Made by a program: the position numbers and the translations under genes. This document shows, one piece after another, positions 11,735 to 25,432 of a stretch of DNA of 64,000 bases (position 1 is its first letter; the number at the start of each line of letters is the position of its first letter). The DNA comes from Favolaschia claudopus (Eukaryota; Basidiomycota; Agaricomycetes; Agaricales; Mycenaceae), in assembly GCA_037176885.1 (NCBI GenBank), contig JAWWNJ010000008.1, forward strand, positions 3,180,284 to 3,244,283, read 5' to 3'. Under the pieces are notes generated by a model. It was not told the DNA's origin and did not search any database. It saw nothing but the letters and a program-made list of their open reading frames with translations.

Positions 11735-14470
11735 AATTGAGCACCGATTGGCTTGGGGATAGGCTCGAATTGAAGCGTTTGAGCAGGGCTATAAGATGAC
11801 ATCATCAGCGATCGAGTCGCAGGTCACCTGACATTCACGACTCGGTCAAACACTGCGTTCGAAGCCATACGGAATACACAAGGCAACCCCCAAGCACGGA
11901 CGTTAAGGTTTGCGACAACACCCCAACAAGGACGTTAAGGTTAGTGGTCCCACTCCCCCGACGGAATCCACCAAAATCCAAAATTTTTTCGGCAGCTTCG
12001 GAAAGGAAACCGCGGTCCAAGCAATCCAGCAAGGGAATGCACGGGTTAGATGCCGCAATCCAGCAAGACATTGGCGAACTAGCCACTCACAGCTGCCCGC
12101 TAGAACGTAAAGGAAATCACGGGTGACCGGAATGAACAGAGCGACGTAGTCAAGTGGACAAGGCAATAGACAGCAACACATCAAGAAGTACAATAGCAGG
12201 CAATCAACCCGGTCTGCCTAGTGAGTATCATCCCTTGCAACAACAAGGCGATCAACACAGTCCGACCCTGTCGAACACACTTGGAGTGCTATACACTCGG
12301 AGCAGCAACTGCTTGCCTTGCAGTTTTGATTTCTACAAAACGACCCCGCACCAAGCCAACTTGCATCACCGCAAATACATCCGTCTGAGCAGCTATAAGG
12401 AACGGAGATGGCTCATAGCAGGCACAACTACTGGTCTTCAAGGGCTTTGTTTGAGTCTCCAACAATCGACCAATAGGTCTCAATGGCGACATAGATCCAA
12501 GTCAGTCAATCCAACCGGAATCACCCTATCTTTGGCAGTTATGCACCGATTACCATGGTTGTAGGCTTGAATTAAAGCGTTTGACTAGGCCTATAATGGT
12601 GGGTCATGGGTGGCTTAGTCTAGCTACGGTAATGGGGAATTCTGCGCAGAATTCCTGCCAACAGGGCCCGAAAACAGTGGAATTCTGGGCGAAATAGACA
12701 GCGTGGGAGGGAATTCTGGGCGAATCATTTCAAACACCCCCCAAATGCCAGCAGACTGTGGAATTCTGGGCGATTGACACAAGTCCCTGGAATCACCTGT
12801 GTGGAAAAAATTATAAGCACTAGCGACCAACTAAAAGGAACGGAACGAACTCAACTCTTATAGCCCAAAGCCAAGCCTTATAATAAATGCAACTCAAAGG
12901 AAACCCTCCCAGCCAACTCAAACGCCGAAACGAATTATTATAATGGCACACGAGCCCTTATAATTAATGCCAATTGAAAAGCATTATTATAGTCAACGCT
13001 CTAGCACTATAATGACGGTGCAGAAAAATATTGCTGGAACCAAATATGTCCCAAATGGCTTACAAACCATGGTAGAGTCACTGCGAATGCCCTGACAGGT
13101 CTCGTTGACTTGGTATATGGGCTCGAACGGAAACCGTAGGCAAAAACCGAAACTCTGATAGCAGAGTCAATTGTGCACCGATTGCCTTGACTGTAGGCTC
13201 GAATTGAAGCGTTTGAATAGGGCTACAAGGGTGGACTATGACCGGCTGAAGCGAAGTACTTCAAGGTACTCAAGTACTGGGACGCGTTGAATATATACGG
13301 TCATTTGCGAGCAGACACAAGGGCACTGGATCAATTGAATACGTCTCACTGATAGGCCTTCAAAACCGCACATTACAGGTCTCTGGTGTCCTGGCAAGGT
13401 TTAGGGATATCGACTTCAACGGGTATAGACACTGCGTAAACCCAAACACGCCGATCGAAGCTATACGGAATCCAGGAAGGCAACACCAGAGCAGGGACGT
13501 TAAGGTTGGCAACAACCCAACAGCACGGACGTTAAGGTTAGCGACCCCACTCGCCCGACGGAATTCACCAAAATCCAAAATTTTTTCGGCAGCTTCGGAA
13601 AGGAAATCGAAGAGCACGCAATCCAGCAAGGCAGTGTACGGGTTAACAACGGAATCCAGCAAGACATTGGCGAACTAGCCGCTCATAGCTCCCCGCTAGA
13701 ACGTAAAGGAAACCAAGGTCATCGGAGTCAGGGAAAAGACGTATCCAAGCAGCAACCAACCATTATAAGGCCAGAGACTACAGAGCCTCAGTACAACACT
13801 TCAAACAGTACAGACATTCAGTGAAGGTCAAGCATTATTATAAGGCCAGAATAGCACTCGATACAACCATCACCCTATAGCGTTCAAGTGAGTCAATGCA
13901 TTGAACCAGCCCAGTGATCACCATTGAGCCCATCTACTAAGAGCCAGAGTCAGCATCTTATAATGGAACAAAGTCTAGCTATCTTACCCGAGAATGCGGT
14001 GCCGCATTCCTTGCAAAAGGTCCCCAAAAGTGCGGGGATTCGCTGGAATTCGGGTGGGCACTGGCAGCGTGGGAGGGAATTCGGAGGGGCACTAATTCAA
14101 ACACCTCCTAATCCGACTGACTTGGTGGAATTCGGAGGGGCACGTGGAATCGGGAGGGGCAAGCAATCTGACCCCCCAAGGCAAAAACGAAAACGGAATC
14201 TTATAGTCACCAGCAAGGCCTTATAAGAATTGCGACTCACTGCCAAAAAAAATTATAAGCCAGAGCCAAGGCTTATAAGAAATGCAATTAAATCAGCCAC
14301 CGTCAAGGCCTCCTGAGCAATCGGGAAAAAATGGTGGAGACCAAAAGGGTGCCAAATAGCCTACAAATCAGCCTAGTGTCACCGCAAATGCCCGAACAGG
14401 TCTCGTTGACTTGCTATATTGACTTGGAGGGAAACCGTACAGCTTGGACCGGATCCTGACTACGACAATC
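11735..14470 (+). repeat. U6, full 2736-bp unit
   Basis: Exact-length copy, indistinguishable from U5 in the stretches compared. Confidence 0.95.
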
Positions 14471-17211
14471 AATTGAGCACCGATTGGCTTGGGGATAGGC
14501 TCGAATTGAAGCGTTTGAGCAGGGCTATAAGATGACATCATCAGCGATCGAGTCGCAGGTCACCTGACATTCACGACTCGGTCAAACACTGCGTTCGAAG
14601 CCATACGGAATACACAAGGCAACCCCCAAGCACGGACGTTAAGGTTTGCGACAACACCCCAACAAGGACGTTAAGGTTAGTGGTCCCACTCCCCCGACGG
14701 AATCCACCAAAATCCAAAATTTTTTCGGCAGCTTCGGAAAGGAAACCGCGGTCCAAGCAATCCAGCAAGGGAATGCACGGGTTAGATGCCGCAATCCAGC
14801 AAGACATTGGCGAACTAGCCACTCACAGCTGCCCGCTAGAACGTAAAGGAAATCACGGGTGACCGGAATGAACAGAGCGACGTAGTCAAGTGGACAAGGC
14901 AATAGACAGCAACACATCAAGAAGTACAATAGCAGGCAATCAACCCGGTCTGCCTAGTGAGTATCATCCCTTGCAACAACAAGGCGATCAACACAGTCCG
15001 ACCCTGTCGAACACACTTGGAGTGCTATACACTCGGAGCAGCAACTGCTTGCCTTGCAGTTTTGATTTCTACAAAACGACCCCGCACCAAGCCAACTTGC
15101 ATCACCGCAAATACATCCGTCTGAGCAGCTATAAGGAACGGAGATGGCTCATAGCAGGCACAACTACTGGTCTTCAAGGGCTTTGTTTGAGTCTCCAACA
15201 ATCGACCAATAGGTCTCAATGGCGACATAGATCCAAGTCAGTCAATCCAACCGGAATCACCCTATCTTGGCAGTTATGCACCGATTACCATGGTTGTAGG
15301 CTTGAATTAAAGCGTTTGACTAGGCCTATAATGGTGGGTCATGGGTGGCTTAGTCTAGCTACGGTAATGGGGAATTCTGCGCAGAATTCCTGCCAACAGG
15401 GCCCGAAAACAGTGGAATTCTGGGCGAAATAGACAGCGTGGGAGGGAATTCTGGGCGAATCATTTCAAACACCCCCCAAATGCCAGCAGACTGTGGAATT
15501 CTGGGCGATTGACACAAGTCCCTGGAATCACCTGTGTGGAAAAAATTATAAGCACTAGCGACCAACTAAAAGGAACGGAACGAACTCAACTCTTATAGCC
15601 CAAAGCCAAGCCTTATAATAAATGCAACTCAAAGGAAACCCTCCCAGCCAACTCAAACGCCGAAACGAATTATTATAATGGCACACGAGCCCTTATAATT
15701 AATGCCAATTGAAAAGCATTATTATAGTCAACGCTCTAGCACTATAATGACGGTGCAGAAAAATATTGCTGGAACCAAATATGTCCCAAATGGCTTACAA
15801 ACCATGGTAGAGTCACTGCGAATGCCCTGACAGGTCTCGTTGACTTGGTATATGGGCTCGAACGGAAACCGTAGGCAAAAACCGAAACTCTGATAGCAGA
15901 GTCAATTGTGCACCGATTGCCTTGACTGTAGGCTCGAATTGAAGCGTTTGAATAGGGCTACAAGGGTGGACTATGACCGGCTGAAGCGAAGTACTTCAAG
16001 GTACTCAAGTACTGGGACGCGTTGAATATATACGGTCATTTGCGAGCAGACACAAGGGCACTGGATCAATTGAATACGTCTCACTGATAGGCCTTCAAAA
16101 CCGCACATTACAGGTCTCTGGTGTCCTGGCAAGGTTTAGGGATATCGACTTCAACGGGTATAGACACTGCGTAAACCCAAACACGCCGATCGAAGCTATA
16201 CGGAATCCAGGAAGGCAACACCAGAGCAGGGACGTTAAGGTTGGCAACAACCCAACAGCACGGACGTTAAGGTTAGCGACCCCACTCGCCCGACGGAATT
16301 CACCAAAATCCAAAAATTTTTCGGCAGCTTCGGAAAGGAAATCGAAGAGCACGCAATCCAGCAAGGCAGTGTACGGGTTAACAACGGAATCCAGCAAGAC
16401 ATTGGGCGAACTAGCCGCTCATAGCTCCCCGCTAGAACGTAAAGGAAACCAAGGTCATCGGAGTCAGGGAAAAGACGTATCCAAGCAGCAACCAACCATT
16501 ATAAGGCCAGAGACTACAGAGCCTCAGTACAACACTTCAAACAGTACAGACATTCAGTGAAGGTCAAGCATTATTATAAGGCCAGAATAGCACTCGATAC
16601 AACCATCACCCTATAGCGTTCAAGTGAGTCAATGCATAGAACCAGCCCAGTGATCACCATTGAGCCCATCTACTAAGAGCCAGAGTCAGCATCTTATAAT
16701 GGAACAAAGTCTAGCTATCTTACCCGAGAATGCGGTGCCGCATTCCTTGCAAAAAGGTCCCCAAAAGTGCGGGGATTCGCTGGAATTCGGGTGGGCACTC
16801 GGCAGCGTGGGAGGGAATTCGGAGGGGGCACTAATTCAAACACCTCCTAATCCGACTGACTTGGTGGAATTCGGAGGGGCACGTGGAATCGGGAGGGGCA
16901 AGCAATCTGACCCCCCAAGGCAAAAACGAAAACGGAATCTTATAGTCACCAGCAAGGCCTTATAAGAATTGCGACTCACTGCCAAAAAAAAATTATAAGC
17001 CAGAGCCAAGGCTTATAAGAAATGCAATTAAATCAGCCACCGTCAAGGCCTCCTGAGCAATCGGGAAAAAATGGTGGAGACCAAAAGGGTGCCAAATAGC
17101 CTACAAATCAGCCTAGTGTCACCGCAAATGCCCGAACAGGTCTCGTTGACTTGCTATATTGACTTGGAGGGAAAACCGTACAGCTTGGACCGGATCCTGA
17201 CTACGACAATC
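14471..17211 (+). repeat. U7, full unit with scattered indels (2741 bp)
   Basis: Clean until about 15267 (CTATCTTGG, one T lost). After that it carries single-base insertions near 16405, 16751, 16800, 16827, 16990 and 17174 and a T to A change near 16638. It shares the AAAAATTTTT tract with U2 and U13 but not their second variant. First unit of the noisy tract. Confidence 0.92.
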
Positions 17212-19951
17212 AATTGAGCACCGATTGGCTTGGGGATAGGCTCGAATTGAAGCGTTTGAGCAGGGCTATAAGATGACATCATCAGCGATCGAGTCGCAGG
17301 TCACCTGACATTCACGACTCGGTCAAACACTGCGTTCGAAGCCATACGGAATACACAAGGCAACCCCCAAGCACGGACGTTAAGGTTTGCGACAACACCC
17401 CCAACAAGGACGTTAAGGTTAGTGGTCCCACTCCCCCGACGGAAATCCACCAAAATCCAAAATTTTTTCGGCAGCTTCGGAAAGGAAACCGCGGTCCAAG
17501 CAATCCAGCAAGGGAATGCACGGGTTAGATGCCGCAATCCAGCAAGACATTGGCGAACTAGCCACTCACAGCTGCCCGCTAGAACGTAAAGGAAATCACG
17601 GGTGACCGGAATGAACAGAGCGACGTAGTCAAGTGGACAAGGCAATAGACAGCAACACATCAAGAAGTACAATAGCAGGCAATCAACCCGGTCTGCCTAG
17701 TGAGTATCATCCCTTGCAACAACAAGGCGATCAACACAGTCCGACCCTGTCGAACACACTTGGAGTGCTATACACTCGGAGCAGCAACTGCTTGCCTTGC
17801 AGTTTTGATTTCTACAAACGACCCCGCACCAAGCCAACTTGCATCACCGCAAATACATCCGTCTGAGCAGCTATAAGGAACGGAGATGGCTCATAGCAGG
17901 CACAACTACTGGTCTTCAAGGGCTTTGTTTGAGTCTCCAACAATCGACCAATAGGTCTCAATGGCGACATAGATCCAAGTCAGTCAATCCAACCGGAATC
18001 ACCCTATCTTTGGCAGTTATGCACCGATTACCATGGTTGTAGGCTTGAATTAAAGCGTTTGACTAGGCCTATAATGGTGGGTCATGGGTGGCTTAGTCTA
18101 GCTACGGTAATGGGGAATTCTGCGCAGAATTCCTGCCAACAGGGCCCGAAAACAGTGGAATTCTGGGCGAAATAGACAGCGTGGGAGGGAATTCTGGGCG
18201 AATCATTTCAAACACCCCCCAAATGCCAGCAGACTGTGGAATTCTGGGCGATTGACACAAGTCCCTGGAATCACCTGTGTGGAAAAAATTATAAGCACTA
18301 GCGACCAACTAAAAGGAACGGAACGAACTCAACTCTTATAGCCCAAAGCCAAGCCTTATAATAAATGCAACTCAAAGGAAACCCTCCCAGCCAACTCAAA
18401 CGCCGAAACGAATTATTATAATGGCACACGAGCCCTTATAATTAATGCCAATTGAAAAGCATTATTATAGTCAACGCTCTAGCACTATAATGACGGTGCA
18501 GAAAAATATTGCTGGAACCAAATATGTCCCAAATGGCTTACAAACCATGGTAGAGTCACTGCGAATGCCCTGACAGGTCTCGTTGACTTGGTATATGGGC
18601 TCGAACGGAAACCGTAGGCAAAAACCGAAACTCTGATAGCAGAGTCAATTGTGCACCGATTGCCTTGACTGTAGGCTCGAATTGATGCGTTTGAATAGGG
18701 CTACAAGGGTGGACTAATGACCGGCTGAAGCGAAGTACTTCAAGGTACTCAAGTACTGGGACGCGTTGAATATATACGGTCATTTGCGAGCAGACACAAG
18801 GGCACTGGATCAATTGAATACGTCTCACTGATAGGCCTTCAAAACCGCACATTACAGGTCTCTGGTGTCCTGGCAAGGTTTAGGGATATCGACTTCAACG
18901 GGTATAGACACTGCGTAAACCCAAACACGCCGATCGAAGCTATACGGAATCCAGGAAGGCAACACCAGAGCAGGGACGTTAAGGTTGGCAACAACCCAAC
19001 AGCACGGACGTTTAAGGTTAGCGACCCCCACTCGCCCGACGGAATTCACCAAAATCCAAAATTTTTTCGGCAGCTTCGGAAAGGAAATCGAAGAGCACGC
19101 AATCCAGCAAGGCAGTGTACGGGTTAACAACGGAATCCAGCAAGACATTGGCGAACTAGCCGCTCATAGCTCCCCGCTAGAACGTAAAGGAAACCAAGGT
19201 CATCGGAGTCAGGGAAAAGACGTATCCAAGCAGCAACCAACCATTATAAGGCCAGAGACTACAGAGCCTCAGTACAACACTTCAAACAGTACAGACATTC
19301 AGTGAAGGTCAAGCATTATTATAAGGCCAGAATAGCACTCGATACAACCATCACCCTATAGCGTTCAAGTGAGTCAATGCATTGAACCAGCCCAGTGATC
19401 ACCATTGAGCCCATCTACTAAGAGCCAGAGTCAGCATCTTATAATGGAACAAAGTCTAGCTATCTTACCCGAGAATGCGGTGCCGCATTCCTTGCAAAAG
19501 GTCCCCAAAAGTGCGGGGATTCGCTGGAATTCGGGTGGGCACTGGCAGCGTGGGAGGGAATTCGGAGGGGCACTAATTCAAACACCTCCTAATCCGACTG
19601 ACTTGGTGGAATTCGGAGGGGCACGTGGAATCGGGAGGGGCAAGCAATCTGACCCCCCAAGGCAAAAACGAAAACGGAATCTTATAGTCACCAGCAAGGC
19701 CTTATAAGAATTGCGACTCACTGCCAAAAAAAATTATAAGCCAGAGCCAAGGCTTATAAGAAATGCAATTAAATCAGCCACCGTCAAGGCCTCCTGAGCA
19801 ATCGGGAAAAAATGGTGGAGACCAAAAGGGTGCCAAATAGCCTACAAATCAGCCTAGTGTCACCGCAAATGCCCGAACAGGTCTCGTTGACTTGCTATAT
19901 TGACTTGGAGGGAAACCGTACAGCTTGGACCGGATCCTGACTACGACAATC
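17212..19951 (+). repeat. U8, full unit with scattered indels (2740 bp)
   Basis: Single-base differences include an extra C near 17398, an extra A near 17443, a lost A near 17816, A to T near 18686, an extra A near 18715, an extra T near 19011 and an extra C near 19027. Most lie in short homopolymers. Confidence 0.92.
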
Positions 19952-22695
19952 AATTGAGCACCGATTGGCTTGGGGATAGGCTCGAATTGAAGCGTTTGAG
20001 CAGGGCTATAAGATGACATCATCAGCGATCGAGTCGCAGGTCACCTGACATTCACGACTCGGTCAAACACTGCGTTCGAAAGCCATACGGAATACACAAG
20101 GCAACCCCCAAGCACGGACGTTAAGGTTTGCGACAACACCCCAACAAGGACGTTAAGGTTAGTGGTCCCACTCCCCCGACGGAATCCACCAAAATCCAAA
20201 ATTTTTTCGGCAGCTTCGGAAAGGAAACCGCGGTCCAAGCAATCCAGCAAGGGAATGCACGGGTTAGATGCCGCAATCCAGCAAGACATTGGCGAACTAG
20301 CCACTCACAGCTGCCCGCTAGAACGTAAAGGAAATCACGGGTGACCGGAATGAACAGAGCGACGTAGTCAAGTGGACAAGGCAATAGACAGCAACACATC
20401 AAGAAGTACAATAGCAGGCAATCAACCCGGTCTGCCTAGTGAGTATCATCCCTTGCAACAACAAGGCGATCAACACAGTCCGACCCTGTCGAACACACTT
20501 GGAGTGCTATACACTCGGAGCAGCAACTGCTTGCCTTGCAGTTTTGATTTCTACAAAACGACCCCGCACCAAGCCAACTTGCATCACCGCAAATACATCC
20601 GTCTGAGCAGCTATAAGGAACGGAGATGGCTCATAGCAGGCACAACTACTGGTCTTCAAGGGCTTTGTTTGAGTCTCCAACAATCGACCAATAGGTCTCA
20701 ATGGCGACATAGATCCAAGTCAGTCAATCCAACCGGAATCACCCTATCTTTGGCAGTTATGCACCGATTACCATGGTTGTAGGCTTGAATTAAAGCGTTT
20801 GACTAGGCCTATAATGGTGGGTCATGGGTGGCTTAGTCTAGCTACGGTTAATGGGGAATTCTGCGCAGAATTCCTGCCAACAGGGCCCGAAAACAGTGGA
20901 ATTCTGGGCGAAATAGACAGCGTGGGAGGGAATTCTGGGCGAATCATTTCAAACACCCCCCAAATGCCAGCAGACTGTGGAATTCTGGGCGATTGACACA
21001 AGTCCCTGGAATCACCTGTGTGGGAAAAAATTATAAGCACTAGCGACCAACTAAAAGGAACGGAACGAACTCAACTCTTATAGCCCAAAGCCAAGCCTTA
21101 TAAAAAATGCAACTCAAAGGAAACCCTCCCAGCCAACTCAAACGCCGAAACGAATTATTATAATGGCACACGAGCCCTTATAATTAATGCCAATTGAAAA
21201 GCATTATTATAGTCAACGCTCTAGCACTATAATGACGGTGCAGAAAAATATTGCTGGAACCAAATATGTCCCAAATGGCTTACAAACCATGGTAGAGTCA
21301 CTGCGAATGCCCTGACAGGTCTCGTTGACTTGGTATATGGGCTCGAACGGAAACCGTAGGCAAAAACCGAAACTCTGATAGCAGAGTCAATTGTGCACCG
21401 ATTGCCTTGACTGTAGGCTCGAATTGAAGCGTTTGAATAGGGCTACAAGGGTGGACTATGACCGGCTGAAGCGAAGTACTTCAAGGTACTCAAGTACTGG
21501 GACGCGTTGAATATATACGGTCATTTGCGAGCAGACACAAGGGCACTGGATCAATTGAATACGTCTCACTGATAGGCCTTCCAAAACCGCACATTACAGG
21601 TCTCTGGTGTCCTGGCAAGGTTTAGGGATATCGACTTCAACGGGTATAGACACTGCGTAAACCCAAACACGCCGATCGAAGCTATACGGAATCCAGGAAG
21701 GCAACACCAGAGCAGGGACGTTAAGGTTGGCAACAAACCCAACAGCACGGACGTTAAGGTTAGCGACCCCACTCGCCCGACGGAATTCACCAAAATCCAA
21801 AATTTTTTCGGCAGCTTCGGAAAGGAAATCGAAGAGCACGCAATCCAGCAAGGCAGTGTACGGGTTAACAACGGAATCCAGCAAGACATTGGCGAACTAG
21901 CCGCTCATAGCTCCCCGCTAGAACGTAAAGGAAACCAAGGTCATCGGAGTCAGGGAAAAGACGTATCCAAGCAGCAACCAACCATTATAAGGCCAGAGAC
22001 TACAGAGCCTCAGTACAACACTTCAAACAGTACAGACATTCAGTGAAGGTCAAGCATTATTATAAGGCCAGAATAGCACTCGATACAACCATCACCCTAT
22101 AGCGTTCAAGTGAGTCAATGCATTGAACCAGCCCAGTGATCACCATTGAGCCCATCTACTAAGAGCCAGAGTCAGCATCTTATAATGGAAACAAAGTCTA
22201 GCTATCTTACCCGAGAATGCGGTGGCCGCATTCCTTGCAAAAAGGTCCCCAAAAGTGCGGGGATTCGCTGGAATTCGGGTGGGCACTGGCAGCGTGGGAG
22301 GGAATTCGGAGGGGCACTAATTCAAACACCTCCTAATCCGACTGACTTGGTGGAATTCGGAGGGGCACGTGGAATCGGGAGGGGCAAGCAATCTGACCCC
22401 CCAAGGCAAAAACGAAAACGGAATCTTATAGTCACCAGCAAGGCCTTATAAGAATTGCGACTCACTGCCAAAAAAAATTATAAGCCAGAGCCAAGGCTTA
22501 TAAGAAATGCAATTAAATCAGCCACCGTCAAGGCCTCCTGAGCAATCGGGAAAAAATGGTGGAGACCAAAAGGGTGCCAAATAGCCTACAAATCAGCCTA
22601 GTGTCACCGCAAATGCCCGAACAGGTCTCGTTGACTTGCTATATTGACTTGGAGGGAAACCGTACAGCTTGGACCGGATCCTGACTACGACAATC
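19952..22695 (+). repeat. U9, full unit with scattered indels (2744 bp)
   Basis: Eight single-base insertions account for the extra length (near 20080, 20849, 21023, 21581, 21736, 22190, 22224 and 22240). There is one T to A change near 21103. Confidence 0.92.
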
Positions 22696-25432
22696 AATTG
22701 AGCACCGATTGGCTTGGGGATAGGCTCGAATTGAAGCGTTTGAGCAGGGCTATAAGATGACATCATCAGCGATCGAGTCGCAGGTCACCTGACATTCACG
22801 ACTCGGTCAAACACTGCGTTCGAAGCCATACGGAATACACAAGGCAACCCCCAAGCACGGACGTTAAGGTTTGCGACAACACCCCAACAAGGACGTTAAG
22901 GTTAGTGGTCCCACTCCCCCGACGGAATCCACCAAAATCCAAAATTTTTTCGGCAGCTTCGGAAAGGAAACCGCGGTCCAAGCAATCCAGCAAGGGAATG
23001 CACGGGTTAGATGCCGCAATCCAGCAAGACATTGGCGAACTAGCCACTCACAGCTGCCCGCTAGAACGTAAAGGAAATCACGGGTGACCGGAATGAACAG
23101 AGCGACGTAGTCAAGTGGACAAGGCAATAGACAGCAACACATCAAGAAGTACAATAGCAGGCAATCAACCCGGTCTGCCTAGTGAGTATCATCCCTTGCA
23201 ACAACAAGGCGATCAACACAGTCCGACCCTGTCGAACACACTTGGAGTGCTATACACTCGGAGCAGCAACTGCTTGCCTTGCAGTTTTGATTTCTACAAA
23301 ACGACCCCGCACCAAGCCAACTTGCATCACCGCAAATACATCCGTCTGAGCAGCTATAAGGAACGGAGATGGCTCATAGCAGGCACAACTACTGGTCTTC
23401 AAGGGCTTTGTTTGAGTCTCCAACAATCGACCAATAGGTCTCAATGGCGACATAGATCCAAGTCAGTCAATCCAACCGGAATCACCCTATCTTTGGCAGT
23501 TATGCACCGATTACCATGGTTGTAGGCTTGAATTAAAGCGTTTGACTAGGCTATAATGGTGGGTCATGGGTGGCTTAGTCTAGCTACGGTAATGGGGAAT
23601 TCTGCGCAGAATTCCTGCCAACAGGGCCCGAAAACAGTGGAATTCTGGGCGAAATAGACAGCGTGGGAGGGAATTCTGGGGCGAATCATTTCAAACACCC
23701 CCCAAATGCCAGCAGACTGTGGAATTCTGGGCGATTGACACAAGTCCCTGGAATCACCTGTGTGGAAAAAATTATAAGCACTAGCGACCAACTAAAAGGA
23801 ACGGAACGAACTCAACTCTTATAGCCCAAAGCCAAGCCTTATAATAAATGCAACTCAAAGGAAACCCTCCCAGCCAACTCAAACGCCGAAACGAATTATT
23901 ATAATGGCACACGAGCCCTTATAATTAATGCCAATTGAAAAGCATTATTATAGTCAACGCTCTAGCACTATAATGACGGTGCAGAAAAATATTGCTGGAA
24001 CCAAATATGTCCCAAATGGCTTACAAACCATGGTAGAGTCACTGCGAATGCCCTGACAGGTCTCGTTGACTTGGTATATGGGCTCGAACGGAAACCGTAG
24101 GCAAAAACCGAAACTCTGATAGCAGAGTCAATTGTGCACCGATTTGCCTTGACTGTAGGCTCGAATTGAAGCGTTTGAATAGGGCTACAAGGGTGGACTA
24201 TGACCGGCTGAAGCGAAGTACTTCAAGGTACTCAAGTACTGGGGACGCGTTGAATATATACGGTCATTTGCGAGCAGACACAAGGGCACTGGATCAATTG
24301 AATACGTCTCACTGATAGGCCTTCAAAACCGCACATTACAGGTCTCTGGTGTCCTGGCAAGGTTTAGGGATATCGACTTCAACGGGTATAGACACTGCGT
24401 AAACCCAAACACGCCGATCGAAGCTATACGGAATCCAGGAAGGCAACACCAGAGCAGGGACGTTAAGGTTGGCAACAACCCAACAGCACGACGTTAAGGT
24501 TAGCGACCCCACTCGCCCGACGGAATTCACCAAAATCCAAAATTTTTTCGGCAGCTTCGGAAAGGAAATCGAAGAGCACGCAATCCAGCAAGGCAGTGTA
24601 CGGGTTAACAACGGAATCCAGCAAGACATTGGCGAACTAGCCGCTCATAGCTCCCCGCTAGAACGTAAAGGAAAACCAAGGTCATCGGAGTCAGGGAAAA
24701 GACGTATCCAAGCAGCAACCAACCATTATAAGGCCAGAGACTACAGAGCCTCAGTACAACACTTCAAACAGTACAGACATTCAGTGAAGGTCAAGCATTA
24801 TTATAAGGCCAGAATAGCACTCGATACAACCATCACCCTATAGCGTTCAAGTGAGTCAATGCATTGAACCAGCCCAGTGATCACCATTGAGCCCATCTAC
24901 TAAGAGCCAGAGTCAGCATCTTATAATGGAACAAAGTCTAGCTATCTTACCCGAGAATGCGGTGCCGCATTCCTTGCAAAAGGTCCCCAAAAGTGCGGGG
25001 ATTCGCTGGAATTCGGGTGGGCACTGGCAGCGTGGGAGGGAATTCGGAGGGGCACTAATTCAAACACCTCCTAATCCGACTGACTTGGTGGAATTCGGAG
25101 GGGCACGTGGAATCGGGAGGGGCAAGCAATCTGACCCCCCAAGGCAAAAACGAAAACGGAATCTTATAGTCACCAGCAAGGCCTTATAAGAATTGCGACT
25201 CACTGCCAAAAAAAATTATAAGCCAGAGCCAAGGCTTATAAGAAATGCAATTAAATCAGCCACCGTCAAGGCCTCCTGAGCAATCGGGAAAAATGGTGGA
25301 GACCAAAAGGGTGCCAAATAGCCTACAAATCAGCCTAGTGTCACCGCAAATGCCCGAACAGGTCTCGTTGACTTGCTATATTGACTTGGAGGGAAACCGT
25401 ACAGCTTGGACCGGATCCTGACTACGACAATC
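22696..25432 (+). repeat. U10, full unit with scattered indels (2737 bp)
   Basis: Four insertions (near 23679, 24145, 24243 and 24675) and three deletions (near 23549, 24490 and 25290) give a net length of +1. Confidence 0.92.
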